A stretch of DNA of 36,740 nt. It comes from Spirochaetota bacterium. GTDB taxonomy: Bacteria > Spirochaetota > B62-G9 > DRHN01. The translations under genes were made by a program, and so were the position numbers. The stretch covers positions 1 through 36,740 of the forward strand of contig DAOVJS010000006.1 in the NCBI GenBank assembly GCA_030673105.1. The letters are read 5' to 3'. This document shows positions 1 through 8,562 of the stretch, one piece after another. The number at the start of each line of letters is the position of its first letter. Position 1 is the first letter of the stretch. Below the pieces are notes generated by a model, which saw only the letters and a program-made list of their open reading frames with translations, ran no database searches and was not told the origin of the DNA.

Positions 1-699
1 ATTGTTGTTCAAATTCGAAATTACCTTTTGCGTAAAGGGAGTCATAACCCCACCTTGAGGCGTCCCCTTATCTCTCTCAACCAGGGCGCCATCATCCAAT
101 TGGGCCGGGGCTTTCAACCACCTCTCAACATACAGAAGCATCCACTTTCTCCTCGCATGCCTGCGAAGTGCCTTCATTAGAAGTTGGTGATCGATGTTAT
201 CAAAGAAACCCTTAATATCCAGATCAATCACCCAATCATTTCGCCAGCATCTTTCTCGGGCTTTACCAACCGCCTGTACCGCCGACTTACCTGGCCTGTA
301 ACCGTAAGAGTCCGGATGAAAGTACGGCTCCACCCGGGGCTCCAGGTACATCTTGCCCACCATCTGGGCTATGCGGTCAGACACTGTCGGTATACCTAAC
401 CTTCTCGTCCCCCCGCTGCTTTTCGGTATCTCTACCGTCCGCACCGGTGGAGGAAAATAGCTGCCCGATGACATCCGATTCCAAATCTTGTAAAGGTTGT
501 TCTTCAGCTCCCTCTCAAAATCCACAATCGATTCCTCATCAACACCAGCAGCCCCTCTGTTCGCCTTTACCCTCAGATAAGCTCCCCATACCACTCGTTT
601 GGAAATACTATACGGCTTTGCTTTACTCAATGGCTCCTCCCATCTCTGGTTGACCATCCCATAAACCTGGATGATATAACCCCTTCGCTCCATCCCCAT
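1..699 (-). CDS. Group II intron reverse transcriptase/maturase, N-terminal part (partial)
   Basis: This frame is open from an ATG at 699 (or the ATG at 693) to the window edge, about 233 codons. Visible family motifs, in order, are an N-terminal segment with KANRGAAGVDEESI, the RT-1/2 region RRLGIPTVSDRIAQM followed by YFHPDSYGYRPGKSA, the RT-3 segment VIDLDIKGFFDNIDH containing the first catalytic Asp, and RT-4 with KGTPQGGV (about 46-69). These are diagnostic for the LtrA-type protein that helps its intron splice and retrohome. The YxDD active site, maturase domain and any endonuclease domain would lie beyond the edge. In the last 36 nt the translation no longer resembles the family (see findings), so the protein may be broken just there. 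Confidence 0.85.
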   Translation of the reverse strand, partial: MGMERRGYIIQVYGMVNQRWEEPLSKAKPYSISKRVVWGAYLRVKANRGAAGVDEESIVDFERELKNNLYKIWNRMSSGSYFPPPVRTVEIPKSSGGTRRLGIPTVSDRIAQMVGKMYLEPRVEPYFHPDSYGYRPGKSAVQAVGKARERCWRNDWVIDLDIKGFFDNIDHQLLMKALRRHARRKWMLLYVERWLKAPAQLDDGALVERDKGTPQGGVMTPFTQKVISNLNNN

Positions 700-1166
700 T
701 ACAGGAACTTCATCACTACTACGGGTCATTCCGCCCCTGTGTCCCGCATCGGTACTCTCACCCTCGTGGGTCCTCCACTTGAGTTTCTCCCTTCACATCA
801 GGGCGACAGGTTCCCACGCTCCACACACGAGCCTGAATTAAGGTCACGCCACCTTTATGCCGGACGCCACTCAGGCAGTAAACAGGCTCCCCCTGAGCTC
901 ATCCTGGAATAACGACTGCTTCCAGTTTTGACATCGTCCCTACGCTTTCGACACCTCTTCGATGGTTCGTTTGCACTCGTCTCCTTAATCCTCACCTGAC
1001 ACGATCTCTTGCCGTGCCTTTTCCCTCAACGCTCACCACCCTGGCTCTTAACCAGCGCAGCTTGAGGCGGTTTGAAGCCTACTCCTGCAAGTCGGCTCCG
1101 AGGGGCCCACCCTCATCTCATGTGTAGCACCGCACATATATATCTTCATGTACGCTCGTGGCGCAC
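1..1166 (-). mobile_element. Group II intron, 5' part (runs off the left edge)
   Basis: The intron begins on the minus strand at 1166 with GTGCGCC, matching the GUGYG 5' end of group II introns. It is inserted after the first base of a codon in the recombinase gene. About 470 nt of non-coding, G-rich sequence (1166-700) would be the domain I-III RNA. It ends with the stretch GTAGTAGTGATGAAG (about 706-720), which I recall as typical just ahead of bacterial group II maturase genes. The reverse transcriptase frame follows. The 3' part, with domains V and VI and the second exon, lies outside the window, so I cannot say whether the intron can splice, and I do not assign a class. Confidence 0.85.
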
Positions 1167-2040
1167 AATCATCTGCGTCTCGATAAGGTGATATACTTAT
1201 TAATTCTTGTAGATATGCTGAGGTTTTTGACGGAATCGGTATTTCCCTTTCTGATCTCCATTTTGGATTTTTAAGGCCATATTTTCTAGACCAACCATGA
1301 AAAATACCTACATAGTTTTTGTGTAAGTGTTTTATCATTAGTGCTTGAATTTCACCCATCCGCATTCCAGTACTTGCGGACAATAGATTCAAACAAAAAT
1401 GTACGAGATCCCCATCCCAAACCTTTTTTATATTATCATCTGTGAATAATTCTCTTATCTCATTAATGGTAAAAATGTCTCTTGTTTTTGGTGTTTCCTT
1501 TAACCTCTTTACTGATTCCGCAGGATCATTCTGTAAATATCCCAATCTTTTAGCTTCTTTCAGCATTATTTTAAATGTTTTCAGGCAGTGATTGACTGTT
1601 GTGGCTGTTAAAAATTGACCAAACTTGCTAGGCTTTTCCCTAAGTTTTAGTATCCAATTTTCAATCATTTTAGTTGTGATCTTTTGAAGTTTTTTATTAC
1701 CAAATTCCAGAAGAATATGATTTTGTAAATAGGACCTCATCGAATCAACGTAATCTCTTGAGATATCTGACCCTCTGACACGTTTCCCTTTTACATATTT
1801 ACATTTTTCCCAAAGCCACCAGTCCTGAGCATATTGGGCAAAGGTAATATTTTTATTTGTCGTTATTATGCCTTTTTTTAGTTGTTCAATTGCCCAGATT
1901 TCCGCTGCTGTTTTACTTGTTTGCCCAGTAGACATTGCAGTCATTCGATTTCCACTTTCGTCATAAAATTGGCAGTAATAAATATATTTATTATTTCTAG
2001 TCGTAGCTCTTTTATAGAGGTTATACGGTTTGTGTGCCAT
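1167..2040 (-). CDS. Tyrosine recombinase/phage-type integrase, 5' exon, interrupted by a group II intron
   Basis: The 291 codons before the intron give an N-terminal arm-type DNA-binding segment (about residues 1-55), a SAM-like core-binding domain (about 60-165, starting ITFAQYAQDWW) and the start of the catalytic domain with the box-I arginine in SASTGMRMGEIQAL. The second catalytic Arg (HxxR) and the Tyr are missing because the intron cuts the gene at codon 292. If read through, the frame adds about 39 intron-coded residues that are not protein homology. I chose ATG at 2040 because AAGGAG at 2049-2054 sits 8 nt before it; an in-frame GTG at 2047-2049 overlaps that ribosome-binding site. 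The gene starts 127 nt beyond the 3' end of tRNA-Leu, the usual position for an element integrated in a tRNA gene. Confidence 0.8.
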
Positions 2041-2066
2041 AAGATACACTCCTTGCGTCTTATTTG

Positions 2067-2088
2067 TTTTGCTTACACTTTTGCTTAC
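2067..2088 (-). repeat. Two direct copies of GTAAGCAAAA upstream of the integrase
   Basis: On the minus strand GTAAGCAAAA occurs at 2079-2088 and again at 2067-2076, with a period of 12 nt, between the tRNA 3' end and the integrase start. Short direct repeats next to an integrase gene are commonly arm-type binding sites for the integrase N-terminal domain. Here this is only inferred from position. Confidence 0.4.
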
Positions 2089-2167
2089 AAGAGGTATTTT
2101 AGAAGTTGTTTTGACGGATAAAAGATGATGAGGTGTTCCAATTAGCTATATAGCAACACATTAAATA

Positions 2168-2251
2168 TGCCCGAGGCGAGATTTGAACTCGCACAGCCAA
2201 AAGGCCACTAGCCCCTCAAGCTAGCGTGTCTACCAATTCCACCACCCGGGC
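2168..2251 (-). tRNA. tRNA-Leu (anticodon GAG)
   Basis: The minus strand folds into a cloverleaf with a long variable arm, as expected for tRNA-Leu. The acceptor stem is GCCCGGG/CTCGGGC with one G-U pair. The D arm holds TGGTAGAC. The anticodon stem CTAGC/GCTAG encloses the loop TTGAGGG, giving anticodon GAG. The T arm is GCGAG-TTCAAAT-CTCGC. The discriminator base is A. CCA is not encoded, since TAT follows. The adjacent integrase suggests its 3' end is the attachment site of the element to the left. Confidence 0.95.
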
Positions 2252-2265
2252 TCAGGACATCATTA

Positions 2266-2293
2266 AAAATAATAAAATATTCTCTTTAGTCAA
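2266..2293 (-). promoter_or_regulatory. Sigma-70-type promoter of tRNA-Leu
   Basis: On the minus strand, TTGACT (2288-2293) is followed after 16 nt by TATTTT (2266-2271). The tRNA 5' end is 14 nt downstream, so transcription would start close to the mature end. It lies in the AT-rich gap between the SwrB-like gene and the tRNA. Confidence 0.6.
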
Positions 2294-2308
2294 TATGTTT
2301 TACGGGAG

Positions 2309-2761
2309 CTAACCCTTATTTAAAGATTCGAGAAAATCAACTTCCGCCCTCTTCAAACGCAGTAGCTTAGCGATTTCTTCCTTTGAATGCCCCATGGAGA
2401 GAAGATGCTTTGTTTTTTCAAGGAGGTGAGTTGATTCAGATATGTCAGCATTTTTTTTTATATCTATATCTACAGGGATTTCAGGTTCATGTCGTTTTAA
2501 GGGGAGTGACTTCTTTACAGCCGGCTTATTTAAAATCCGTTCAGCTTTTTTTATCAGCTTCTTCAGTTCATCCATTCTTTCCTCTGAAAGGTTTAAAACA
2601 TCTTCAACCGCCCTGTTTAATTCAATGATTAAATTTTCCACTTCTCCCGCGTACTTTTCAAGTAAAGTTGAGGTGCTTTTTTTATTGATTTTGTTATTTA
2701 ATACCACAAAAACGATAAAAATTATAATAATGTTTATAATGATAGTATATACAAGGCTCAT
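2309..2761 (-). CDS. SwrB-like small membrane protein (DUF2802/DUF6115 type)
   Basis: The protein has 150 aa: one N-terminal membrane helix (about 2-22, very Ile-rich), then a charged coiled-coil region (about 30-75), a linker and a C-terminal helical motif starting MGHSKEEIAKLLRL that looks like a small helix-turn-helix. This matches SwrB and related proteins found after the flagellar sigma-factor gene in Bacillus, where SwrB helps activate the export apparatus. The location is equivalent here. Its ATG overlaps the stop of the upstream gene (ATGA), so translation is probably coupled. It is the last gene of the flagellar cluster. The family assignment rests on architecture and position, and the function in spirochaetes is inferred. 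Confidence 0.6.
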   Translation of the reverse strand: MSLVYTIIINIIIIFIVFVVLNNKINKKSTSTLLEKYAGEVENLIIELNRAVEDVLNLSEERMDELKKLIKKAERILNKPAVKKSLPLKRHEPEIPVDIDIKKNADISESTHLLEKTKHLLSMGHSKEEIAKLLRLKRAEVDFLESLNKG

Positions 2762-3078
2762 CTTTTTGTGTCTATAATGTTTCCTTTATAGGGATCACTG
2801 AAATTTTCTTTCTTCTTGCTTTTTCCGGAATTCTCTCGATTCTTTTTTTCCTCTGAACCCGTTTTCTTCTCTTTTTCCTTATCATCAATTTTTGTATTTT
2901 CATCGGGATGGGGTTTCAATTCATTCACGCGGTTTGATTCAATTTGAGCTATCTCCGCCATCTCCACGCCTTTCTGAATCTGTGCGGCAATAACTCCTTC
3001 CTGCTGTCTATGCTGGGTTTTACTTACACTGTCCATTCGCAACAAAATGGCCTGCAAATCAATCGGCAGAATAGCCAT
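2758..3078 (-). CDS. Small conserved-looking flagellar-cluster protein, unknown function
   Basis: This 106-aa protein has an N-terminal half that reads as an ordered helix (MAILPIDLQAILLRMDSVSK, then Gln/Ala-rich helix to about residue 55). The C-terminal half is very rich in Lys, Glu, Asn and Ser and probably disordered. It has no signal peptide, membrane helix or cysteine. It begins one base after the DUF342 stop codon and overlaps the SwrB-like gene by 4 nt, so the three are likely co-translated. I recall small genes in this position in Treponema and Borrelia but cannot name a family. It is likely a real gene because of the packing and the ordered N-terminus. Confidence 0.6.
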   Translation of the reverse strand: MAILPIDLQAILLRMDSVSKTQHRQQEGVIAAQIQKGVEMAEIAQIESNRVNELKPHPDENTKIDDKEKEKKTGSEEKKNRENSGKSKKKENFSDPYKGNIIDTKR

Positions 3079-3079
3079 C

Positions 3080-5038
3080 TTATCTTATCTTCCTTCCGAT
3101 CAGCTCTTCAAGATCGATTTCTTCGTATTTTTTCATTCTGATTCTCCCGCTTTCAAGCACAAAGGTTATGTATTTAAACTCATTTGCAACATCAAAATAG
3201 GTGTCCTTAATGCCTATCTTTACACCCGGGTACACGTTCTTAGAAACCGAAGTTTTGCCTATTGTCTTTAAAAGCTTAAGGTAGGATTTCAACTCGTCCA
3301 TCTCCTCCCTTATCTCATTTATCCTCACAAGAAGCTCCTCCCGGGAGGTCAACATCTGCTCAAGAAGTTCTCTCTTCTCCTCTGTAAATTTTCTTTTTAT
3401 CTTCTGCTGGTTCTCAAGCGTAGTAATATTTGTATTGAGCTTTTCCATTGAGTCTTCATTTTTACTCTGCTCTTTTTCAAGATCAAACAGCCTCTGCCTG
3501 GATTTCGGATCCACACCCACCTCAACTATTGTTTCGGTAAATGAAACAGACCCGAGGGTTTTTGTGTTCACAATCTCACCTGCCCTTATCCTTCCCCCGA
3601 CAATTGTCGCCCTCTTTCCAAAACACACAACCTTTTCAGTAGCATCAACCCGACAGTGCATAATACCATCCTGAACAAAAACATTTTTATCAGCAATAAC
3701 TGTTACCTGTTCGAGGAACTTCGACCATACAGAACCACCTGTCTTGATTGTACCCCCGAGCTTACCCATAACTCCCTGTTTTATATTGACATCCCCTTCA
3801 GCATCCAGCAGACACTTGCCGACACTCCCTTTTATCTCTATATCTCCGGCAGCTTTTATTGAGAATCCATCCTCAACATTTCCCTTAACGATCACAGTTC
3901 CCAAAAACAGTATGTTGCCTGTATGCATATCAACATCACCCTTAATTTCATATATCGGCTCCACGCTCACCTTTTCATTTGAGAAAACAACCTGGCCGTT
4001 AATAGTAGCAATAATATTCATTCCATCGGGTGAAAGTTCTGTATTTTTTCCAGGCACCAGGTCAAGATCTTTGCCCGGTTTCGCCTCCAGAAGGTTATTT
4101 GTTATTGTTCTACCGGGCCGACCCTCCATGGCCTGTACCTTTGTAGCAAGGAGCTGCCCTGCTACAACATTCTCAACCAGATCCAGATCTTTGAAATTAA
4201 CCTGGCCTTTCTCGTCCTCCTCTAAATGGACCTTTTTCTCTGTCCTGAAATTATATACAATCTTTGAATCTTCACCATTCTCAGGTTTCGACCCCGCGGC
4301 AATGACAGTCATAACATTATACACGTCCTCTTCCAAACACTTATTTATTACATCTTCCTTTATTCCTACAATCACGTTCTTCTCATTTAAAGCTTCCATA
4401 ATATCATCTATATCCAGCACCCTTCCCAGGGGTTTCGGCGGGATGAGTGTCATAAATGCCTTCATATCATCCTCAGATATCTCGATTACAACTCTTCCCT
4501 CGTTTCTCTCATCCGGTTCATAGTCGGCCACTTTTATATATTCCTCCTCTGCCGACCGCACTATTTTCGCGACTTTAGCCTTATCAAACTCGGTGATTCC
4601 CTTCTCCCTGATAGACGCAAGCACATCCTCCACTCTTACCCTCTGCCCTTTTCCCTTTGGGACGGCCACCTTCACCATCAACCCGACTCTTGTTATCTTG
4701 ACTCTGTAAACTCCATCAACATCTTTTTTCAATAACTCAGCCGCATCAATACCCTCTATTGCCTGAAAACTTTCCTCATGAATAACACCGATATCCCCTG
4801 TTACCGTAACCGCCAGTCTAAACGGCTTTTTACTGAACAGTGACTTCTTTCCCTGTTCAACTATTTCATATTCAAGATCACTGATATTAACACCCAATGT
4901 TTCACTTGCCCTCTTCAGCCCTTCCTCAACTGAAAAAGCTTCAACCTCAATGCTTCTTCCGGCAATTTCCGATCCATCTTCAACTGCAAAGGAAAGGCCG
5001 GCAAGGGCCTCTCTAAGCTTGTCAAATGAAACGCTCAT
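3080..5038 (-). CDS. FapA-like DUF342 protein with Jag-type N-terminal domain
   Basis: The protein has 652 aa. Residues about 30-80 resemble the Jag_N domain (FSVEEGLKRASETLGV, then GKKSLFSKKPFRL). The middle (about 330-500) is the DUF342/FapA region. It is rich in Gly and Val with repeats such as GNILFLGTVIVKGNVEDGFS and GDIEIKGSVGK that suggest a right-handed beta-helix. Residues about 505-590 form a charged coiled coil. DUF342 proteins are linked to flagellar assembly and cell-surface polarity in several bacteria, with no settled biochemical role. The gene starts directly after the sigma-factor stop (TAA-ATG), and a homologue occupies this place in Borrelia and Treponema. Confidence 0.8.
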   Translation of the reverse strand: MSVSFDKLREALAGLSFAVEDGSEIAGRSIEVEAFSVEEGLKRASETLGVNISDLEYEIVEQGKKSLFSKKPFRLAVTVTGDIGVIHEESFQAIEGIDAAELLKKDVDGVYRVKITRVGLMVKVAVPKGKGQRVRVEDVLASIREKGITEFDKAKVAKIVRSAEEEYIKVADYEPDERNEGRVVIEISEDDMKAFMTLIPPKPLGRVLDIDDIMEALNEKNVIVGIKEDVINKCLEEDVYNVMTVIAAGSKPENGEDSKIVYNFRTEKKVHLEEDEKGQVNFKDLDLVENVVAGQLLATKVQAMEGRPGRTITNNLLEAKPGKDLDLVPGKNTELSPDGMNIIATINGQVVFSNEKVSVEPIYEIKGDVDMHTGNILFLGTVIVKGNVEDGFSIKAAGDIEIKGSVGKCLLDAEGDVNIKQGVMGKLGGTIKTGGSVWSKFLEQVTVIADKNVFVQDGIMHCRVDATEKVVCFGKRATIVGGRIRAGEIVNTKTLGSVSFTETIVEVGVDPKSRQRLFDLEKEQSKNEDSMEKLNTNITTLENQQKIKRKFTEEKRELLEQMLTSREELLVRINEIREEMDELKSYLKLLKTIGKTSVSKNVYPGVKIGIKDTYFDVANEFKYITFVLESGRIRMKKYEEIDLEELIGRKIR

Positions 5039-5824
5039 TTATATCACCATACTTCTCTTTATATTTACCAGTTTACTTCTAAGCCTCATTATTGCCTTTG
5101 TATGGAGCTGAGAAATCCTGGACTCTGTTACCTGCAGGACCTCTCCTATTTCCTTTAAAGTCAAATCTTCATAATAATATAGGATTAGCACCTTCTTCTC
5201 TTTATCCGGCAGGTCACTTATTGCCTTAACAATGATATTTTTTACTTCCTCACGCTCAACTATTACATCGGGGTTAAGGGACCTGGGGCTTTCTATTGTT
5301 TCCATAACGGAAACCTTATCACTTTCATCTCCTACATACCAGACATCGCTCAATGAAAGGATAGACGCACCTGATATTTTCAAAATGAGGGTATGCAGAT
5401 CTTTCACACCTATTCCAAGCTCTCTTGCAATCTCTTCATCTCTTGCGGATCTTCCAAGTCTGTTTTCAAGCTTTCCTATAACCCTCTCAAGTTCTTTTGC
5501 CTTCTGACGGACTGAACGCGGCACCCAGTCAATAGATCTCAATTCATCATAGATTGCCCCCCTTATCCGTGTGACCGCATAGGTTTTAAACTTAATATCT
5601 TTATCCGGATCGAACTTTTCAATAGCATCCAATAACCCGAACACTCCATATCCCACAAGATCATCAAAATCCACATTCTGCGGCATACCAATCGCAATCT
5701 TACCCGCCACATACTTTACCAGAGGCGCGTACTGATTTACAAAATGCTCTCTCACCTTTAAATCTTTCGTTTTCTTATATATTCTCCAGAGCTCCCCTTC
5801 TGATTTATCTTTAAACACTTTCAT
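5039..5824 (-). CDS. fliA: Flagellar RNA polymerase sigma factor, FliA/SigD/WhiG family
   Basis: The product has 261 aa, typical of sigma-28. Region 2 includes [14 protein letters not shown], then [20 protein letters not shown] and [20 protein letters not shown]. Region 3 follows with [14 protein letters not shown]. Region 4 has a helix-turn-helix, [20 protein letters not shown]. The DWVPRSVR stretch separates it from the primary sigma factor. It would direct transcription of late flagellar genes such as flagellins, none of which is in this window. Its position near the end of the large flagellar cluster means it would be made along with the basal body genes. No anti-sigma gene (flgM) is seen here. 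Confidence 0.93.
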   Translation of the reverse strand: MKVFKDKSEGELWRIYKKTKDLKVREHFVNQYAPLVKYVAGKIAIGMPQNVDFDDLVGYGVFGLLDAIEKFDPDKDIKFKTYAVTRIRGAIYDELRSIDWVPRSVRQKAKELERVIGKLENRLGRSARDEEIARELGIGVKDLHTLILKISGASILSLSDVWYVGDESDKVSVMETIESPRSLNPDVIVEREEVKNIIVKAISDLPDKEKKVLILYYYEDLTLKEIGEVLQVTESRISQLHTKAIMRLRSKLVNIKRSMVI

Positions 5825-5843
5825 ACTCCCATCTATGATTTCA

Positions 5844-6917
5844 TCATCGAGATAAAAAAATTAAAAACAGAAACAGAATAAAAACCATCACAATTCCGCC
5901 GGCAACAAAAAGAGGATTTATCTCTTTTAAGCCCTTTAACGCTGACTCTTTTCTCTCCGGTTCCGTTTCTATTCCAGAGGCTACCCTCGCGTCTGTAAGC
6001 ACTTTAAACATACCCATGATACCGGGCCCAAACTGGGTCAGTACTGCGGCATTTCCACCCTCCAGTTCTTTTACCTCCACAATTTTTGTGAATACAGGTA
6101 CCCGTATATTATCAACTTTTGCCCCCAGCAGTTCTGAAAGGTAATCAGCGATATCCCTTTCATCTGTTATTCTCACCTGAATTTCATCTCCGAATTCAAG
6201 CTCTTTGATCTCTACTCCATGTACGGGTGATAGTACAGGCTCCACTTTGAGTACAATAAGCGACTTTTCTATCCTTACCCCATCCAGCTTACTTTCTGTT
6301 CCGTTCCTTATACTTTCTGTATCAGCTGTCTTTTCAACCTCGGCTTCCGGCTCACTACCCTCCTGGCCAATATTCAGTTCAAAAACGTCAGTCTTATCAA
6401 CGTTTAATTTAACCGCTATATTTGTATCGGGAAAAACATTGTACAGCTCGTTTACTAATAGATTATTTAACAATTCCTCATCTACAGTTTTTCCAATCCC
6501 CAAAATCTTTGCGGTTTTTTTAATAAACTCTTTTTCTATGACGGATTTATTTAACTGTTCGATTTTCAATCCATCTATAACTTTATCACTTACATATGAA
6601 TAAACCTCTTTTTCGAAGTCTCTCCAATTAGATGATATATCTATTTTCCCAATTTCTTTTTCATTACTAACCGCGGATATCAATCGCTTTATTTTATTCT
6701 CCTTTTCATCATAACAGAAAAAAATTGCCCCGTAATATCCCAGGATCTGAGTCGCAAATTTTGCCTTAAACGCAAAAATATCTTTTGGGACAGCTTTTAT
6801 TATTCTTTTTGCGCCGTCATAATCACCTCCTGTAAATTTCAGGAGCATGTCAGCAATTTTAACATCGCATCCTGTTTCCTGAATGAATTGTTTTATAAGA
6901 TCTTCATTAAGATTCAT
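5844..6917 (-). CDS. Flagellar-cluster protein with UBA-like N-terminus and C-terminal membrane anchor, unknown function
   Basis: The protein has 357 aa. The first 45 residues ([20 protein letters not shown] then YDGAKRII) resemble a small three-helix UBA-like fold. A mixed alpha/beta region follows. Around residues 225-295 is a second ordered part with conserved-looking hydrophobic beta strands. One membrane helix lies at about 335-355 near the C-terminus, so most of the protein would face the cytoplasm if tail-anchored. Its start overlaps the upstream gene by 11 nt. It lies between flhG and fliA. I recall a hypothetical gene in this position in Treponema, which suggests a spirochaete-specific flagellar accessory protein. 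No enzyme motif is visible. Confidence 0.65.
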   Translation of the reverse strand: MNLNEDLIKQFIQETGCDVKIADMLLKFTGGDYDGAKRIIKAVPKDIFAFKAKFATQILGYYGAIFFCYDEKENKIKRLISAVSNEKEIGKIDISSNWRDFEKEVYSYVSDKVIDGLKIEQLNKSVIEKEFIKKTAKILGIGKTVDEELLNNLLVNELYNVFPDTNIAVKLNVDKTDVFELNIGQEGSEPEAEVEKTADTESIRNGTESKLDGVRIEKSLIVLKVEPVLSPVHGVEIKELEFGDEIQVRITDERDIADYLSELLGAKVDNIRVPVFTKIVEVKELEGGNAAVLTQFGPGIMGMFKVLTDARVASGIETEPERKESALKGLKEINPLFVAGGIVMVFILFLFLIFLSR

Positions 6918-7566
6918 TCTGCTTCATAACCTTCCTGATTGCTTTCGCAATTGTCTCCGGTTCGTTCGGGATTCGAGCGATCCCAACATTTATATACTCT
7001 CCCAAATTACTGGTGCCGGTCTTGGAACTTTCACCCCCCGGTTTGTCATCAACAGCAATTTCTTCCTCATCTTCCTCCAGGAGAGTGTCGAGAGCAGGCA
7101 AATCATTTAAAGGCTCTGATTCTTCATCCAATGCCTCTGACTCGCCTAACTCTCCTGCAGGAGAAGTTTCTGCTTCCCCGTCTTCGCTTTCTTCAATATT
7201 CAAAGGCGTGCTTTCAGAGACATCTCCGGTCTCAAAACCTGATTCTTCTTCAGATACACTTTCATCTCCACCCACAGTATAATCTACCACGCTGCCTGTA
7301 AGAGTTTCAATTTCTTCTCCTTTCTCTTTCTCAACAGCCTCTGCCTCTGTACCCTCCAGTTTCTCAATATCCGGAATATACTTCATTAAGATAAATATCC
7401 CTCCTCTAAAAAGTACGCCAAAAAGCAACGTAGATATAAACGCCCGCATAATTACTATTCCTGCCGGATTTTTTGCAAAAAAACCCAGTAACAGGGATAA
7501 AAGAAAGGCGCCCATAACCACATATATAGATATTCTATTACCACTCTGTAATATATCTTTTTCCAT
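6907..7566 (-). CDS. Acidic two-helix membrane protein of the flagellar cluster, unknown function
   Basis: The product has 219 aa. Two membrane helices (about residues 12-30 and 33-58) are followed by about 125 residues that are strongly acidic and probably disordered (EEESGFETG, ESEALDEESE and similar). A short basic, ordered C-terminal tail (about 185-219, NLGEYINVGIARIPNEPETI) follows. Both termini are likely cytoplasmic. The gene sits 67 nt after flhG and overlaps the next gene by 11 nt. The ordered tail after a long acidic linker looks like a tethered interaction motif, which is inference. No family is recognised. Confidence 0.6.
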   Translation of the reverse strand: MEKDILQSGNRISIYVVMGAFLLSLLLGFFAKNPAGIVIMRAFISTLLFGVLFRGGIFILMKYIPDIEKLEGTEAEAVEKEKGEEIETLTGSVVDYTVGGDESVSEEESGFETGDVSESTPLNIEESEDGEAETSPAGELGESEALDEESEPLNDLPALDTLLEEDEEEIAVDDKPGGESSKTGTSNLGEYINVGIARIPNEPETIAKAIRKVMKQNES

Positions 7567-7633
7567 TTTATTAAAAAATACATCTCACAGTAAAAAAATC
7601 AATCATTTTTAACAGTATCATACACCAATTTAG

Positions 7634-8533
7634 TTAATATTTCCCTCCAAATACACTCTTTAAAAACCTTGAAAACCCCCCGCCTTCACGGTACTCTATG
7701 TGCGAAAGCCTGCTCATAAGATGTTTTATGGATTGTGACGCCTTACTATTCGGGGCACTCTTGATAAATGGATCCTGTTTAATAACCGCCCTCTTGACAA
7801 CCACGTCTTCAAAAATAAACCCCAGATTATCCACCTTGATGTTTAAAAACTGGCCGGCTATGTTTATAACTCGTTCTGCAACCTTTTTTCCCTCCATTAC
7901 AGAATCAACCCTGTTAACAACAAGTTTAATGTTTGGGCCGTTAACCTCGGCAGAGATGCTCTTAATAATACCGTATGCATCGGTAATTGCTGTAGGTTCA
8001 GGGGTTGTTATAATAATAGCTTCATCTGCGGCTCTTAGGAAAGAAAGTACATTCTGAGAAACGCCGGCACCTGTATCGATAATAATAATATCAGCATAAG
8101 CCAGATCCTTTAATCCTTCCACAAACGTGCTTCTCTCCTCCTCGTCAAGATTGGCAAGCTGGGAAAACCCTGACGCTCCGGCAACTATCTGTATACCATA
8201 CTGCGTATCAACAATGATATCACGTATTTTTTTCTGCTTTTTAATGACATGATAGAGGTTAAACTTAGGAATTATACCCAGTATTACATTGACATTCGCA
8301 AGTCCAAGATCCGCATCCATTACAACTACTTTTCTGCCTATGTCCGAAAATGCAATAGCAAGGTTAATAGCAATATTGGTCTTTCCGACTCCACCCTTTC
8401 CGCTCGATATGGTGATTACCCGCGGACCCCGCCCTACAACTTCAGATTTCACATTCTTATCTTTCATTATCAGTCTCAGCCTTTCAGCCTGATCCTTCTG
8501 AATTCCTTCCTGGGCATTTGTTCTGTACAGCAT
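7634..8533 (-). CDS. flhG: FlhG (YlxH) MinD-like ATPase controlling flagellar number
   Basis: About 299 aa. The N-terminal helix DQAERLRLIM (residues 14-23) matches the DQAxxLR motif by which FlhG stimulates the FlhF GTPase. The deviant Walker A GKGGVGKT is at 45-52, with the usual downstream MinD motifs DADLGLANVN and IIIDTGAGVSQ. C-terminal residues would form an amphipathic membrane-binding segment, and VFGGKY ends the protein. I prefer ATG at 8533, which follows GGAGGG by 4 nt, over the ATG at 8551, which has no ribosome-binding site. The gene directly follows flhF, as in most bacteria that place flagella through FlhF/FlhG. Confidence 0.93.
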   Translation of the reverse strand: MLYRTNAQEGIQKDQAERLRLIMKDKNVKSEVVGRGPRVITISSGKGGVGKTNIAINLAIAFSDIGRKVVVMDADLGLANVNVILGIIPKFNLYHVIKKQKKIRDIIVDTQYGIQIVAGASGFSQLANLDEEERSTFVEGLKDLAYADIIIIDTGAGVSQNVLSFLRAADEAIIITTPEPTAITDAYGIIKSISAEVNGPNIKLVVNRVDSVMEGKKVAERVINIAGQFLNIKVDNLGFIFEDVVVKRAVIKQDPFIKSAPNSKASQSIKHLMSRLSHIEYREGGGFSRFLKSVFGGKY

Positions 8534-8562
8534 AAATCCCTCCATTATCATTATACGGACGG

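Noticed and set aside
184-653. Plus-strand open frames across the left edge
   Set aside because: They are antisense to the intron reverse transcriptase, whose minus-strand frame has clear RT motifs; the plus-strand proteins resemble nothing.
1048-1166. Last 39 residues of the open integrase frame
   Set aside because: They are read from the group II intron RNA after its GTGCGCC start and do not match the recombinase catalytic domain.
2130-2165. Terminator after tRNA-Leu formed by GTGTT...AACAC around GCTATATAGC
   Set aside because: The stem is only 5 bp with a 17-nt loop and no good T run; too weak to call.
3744-4523. Long plus-strand open frame (259 aa) opposite the DUF342 gene
   Set aside because: Ser/Pro/Thr-rich shadow of the minus-strand gene with no ribosome-binding site. 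The same applies to the other plus-strand frames, for example 19727-20362 opposite motA and 26940-27632 opposite fliH.
7567-7633. Promoter TTGATT-16-TATTTT before the acidic membrane protein
   Set aside because: The boxes lie so close to the ATG that the transcript would be leaderless, and the region is T-rich enough for chance matches.
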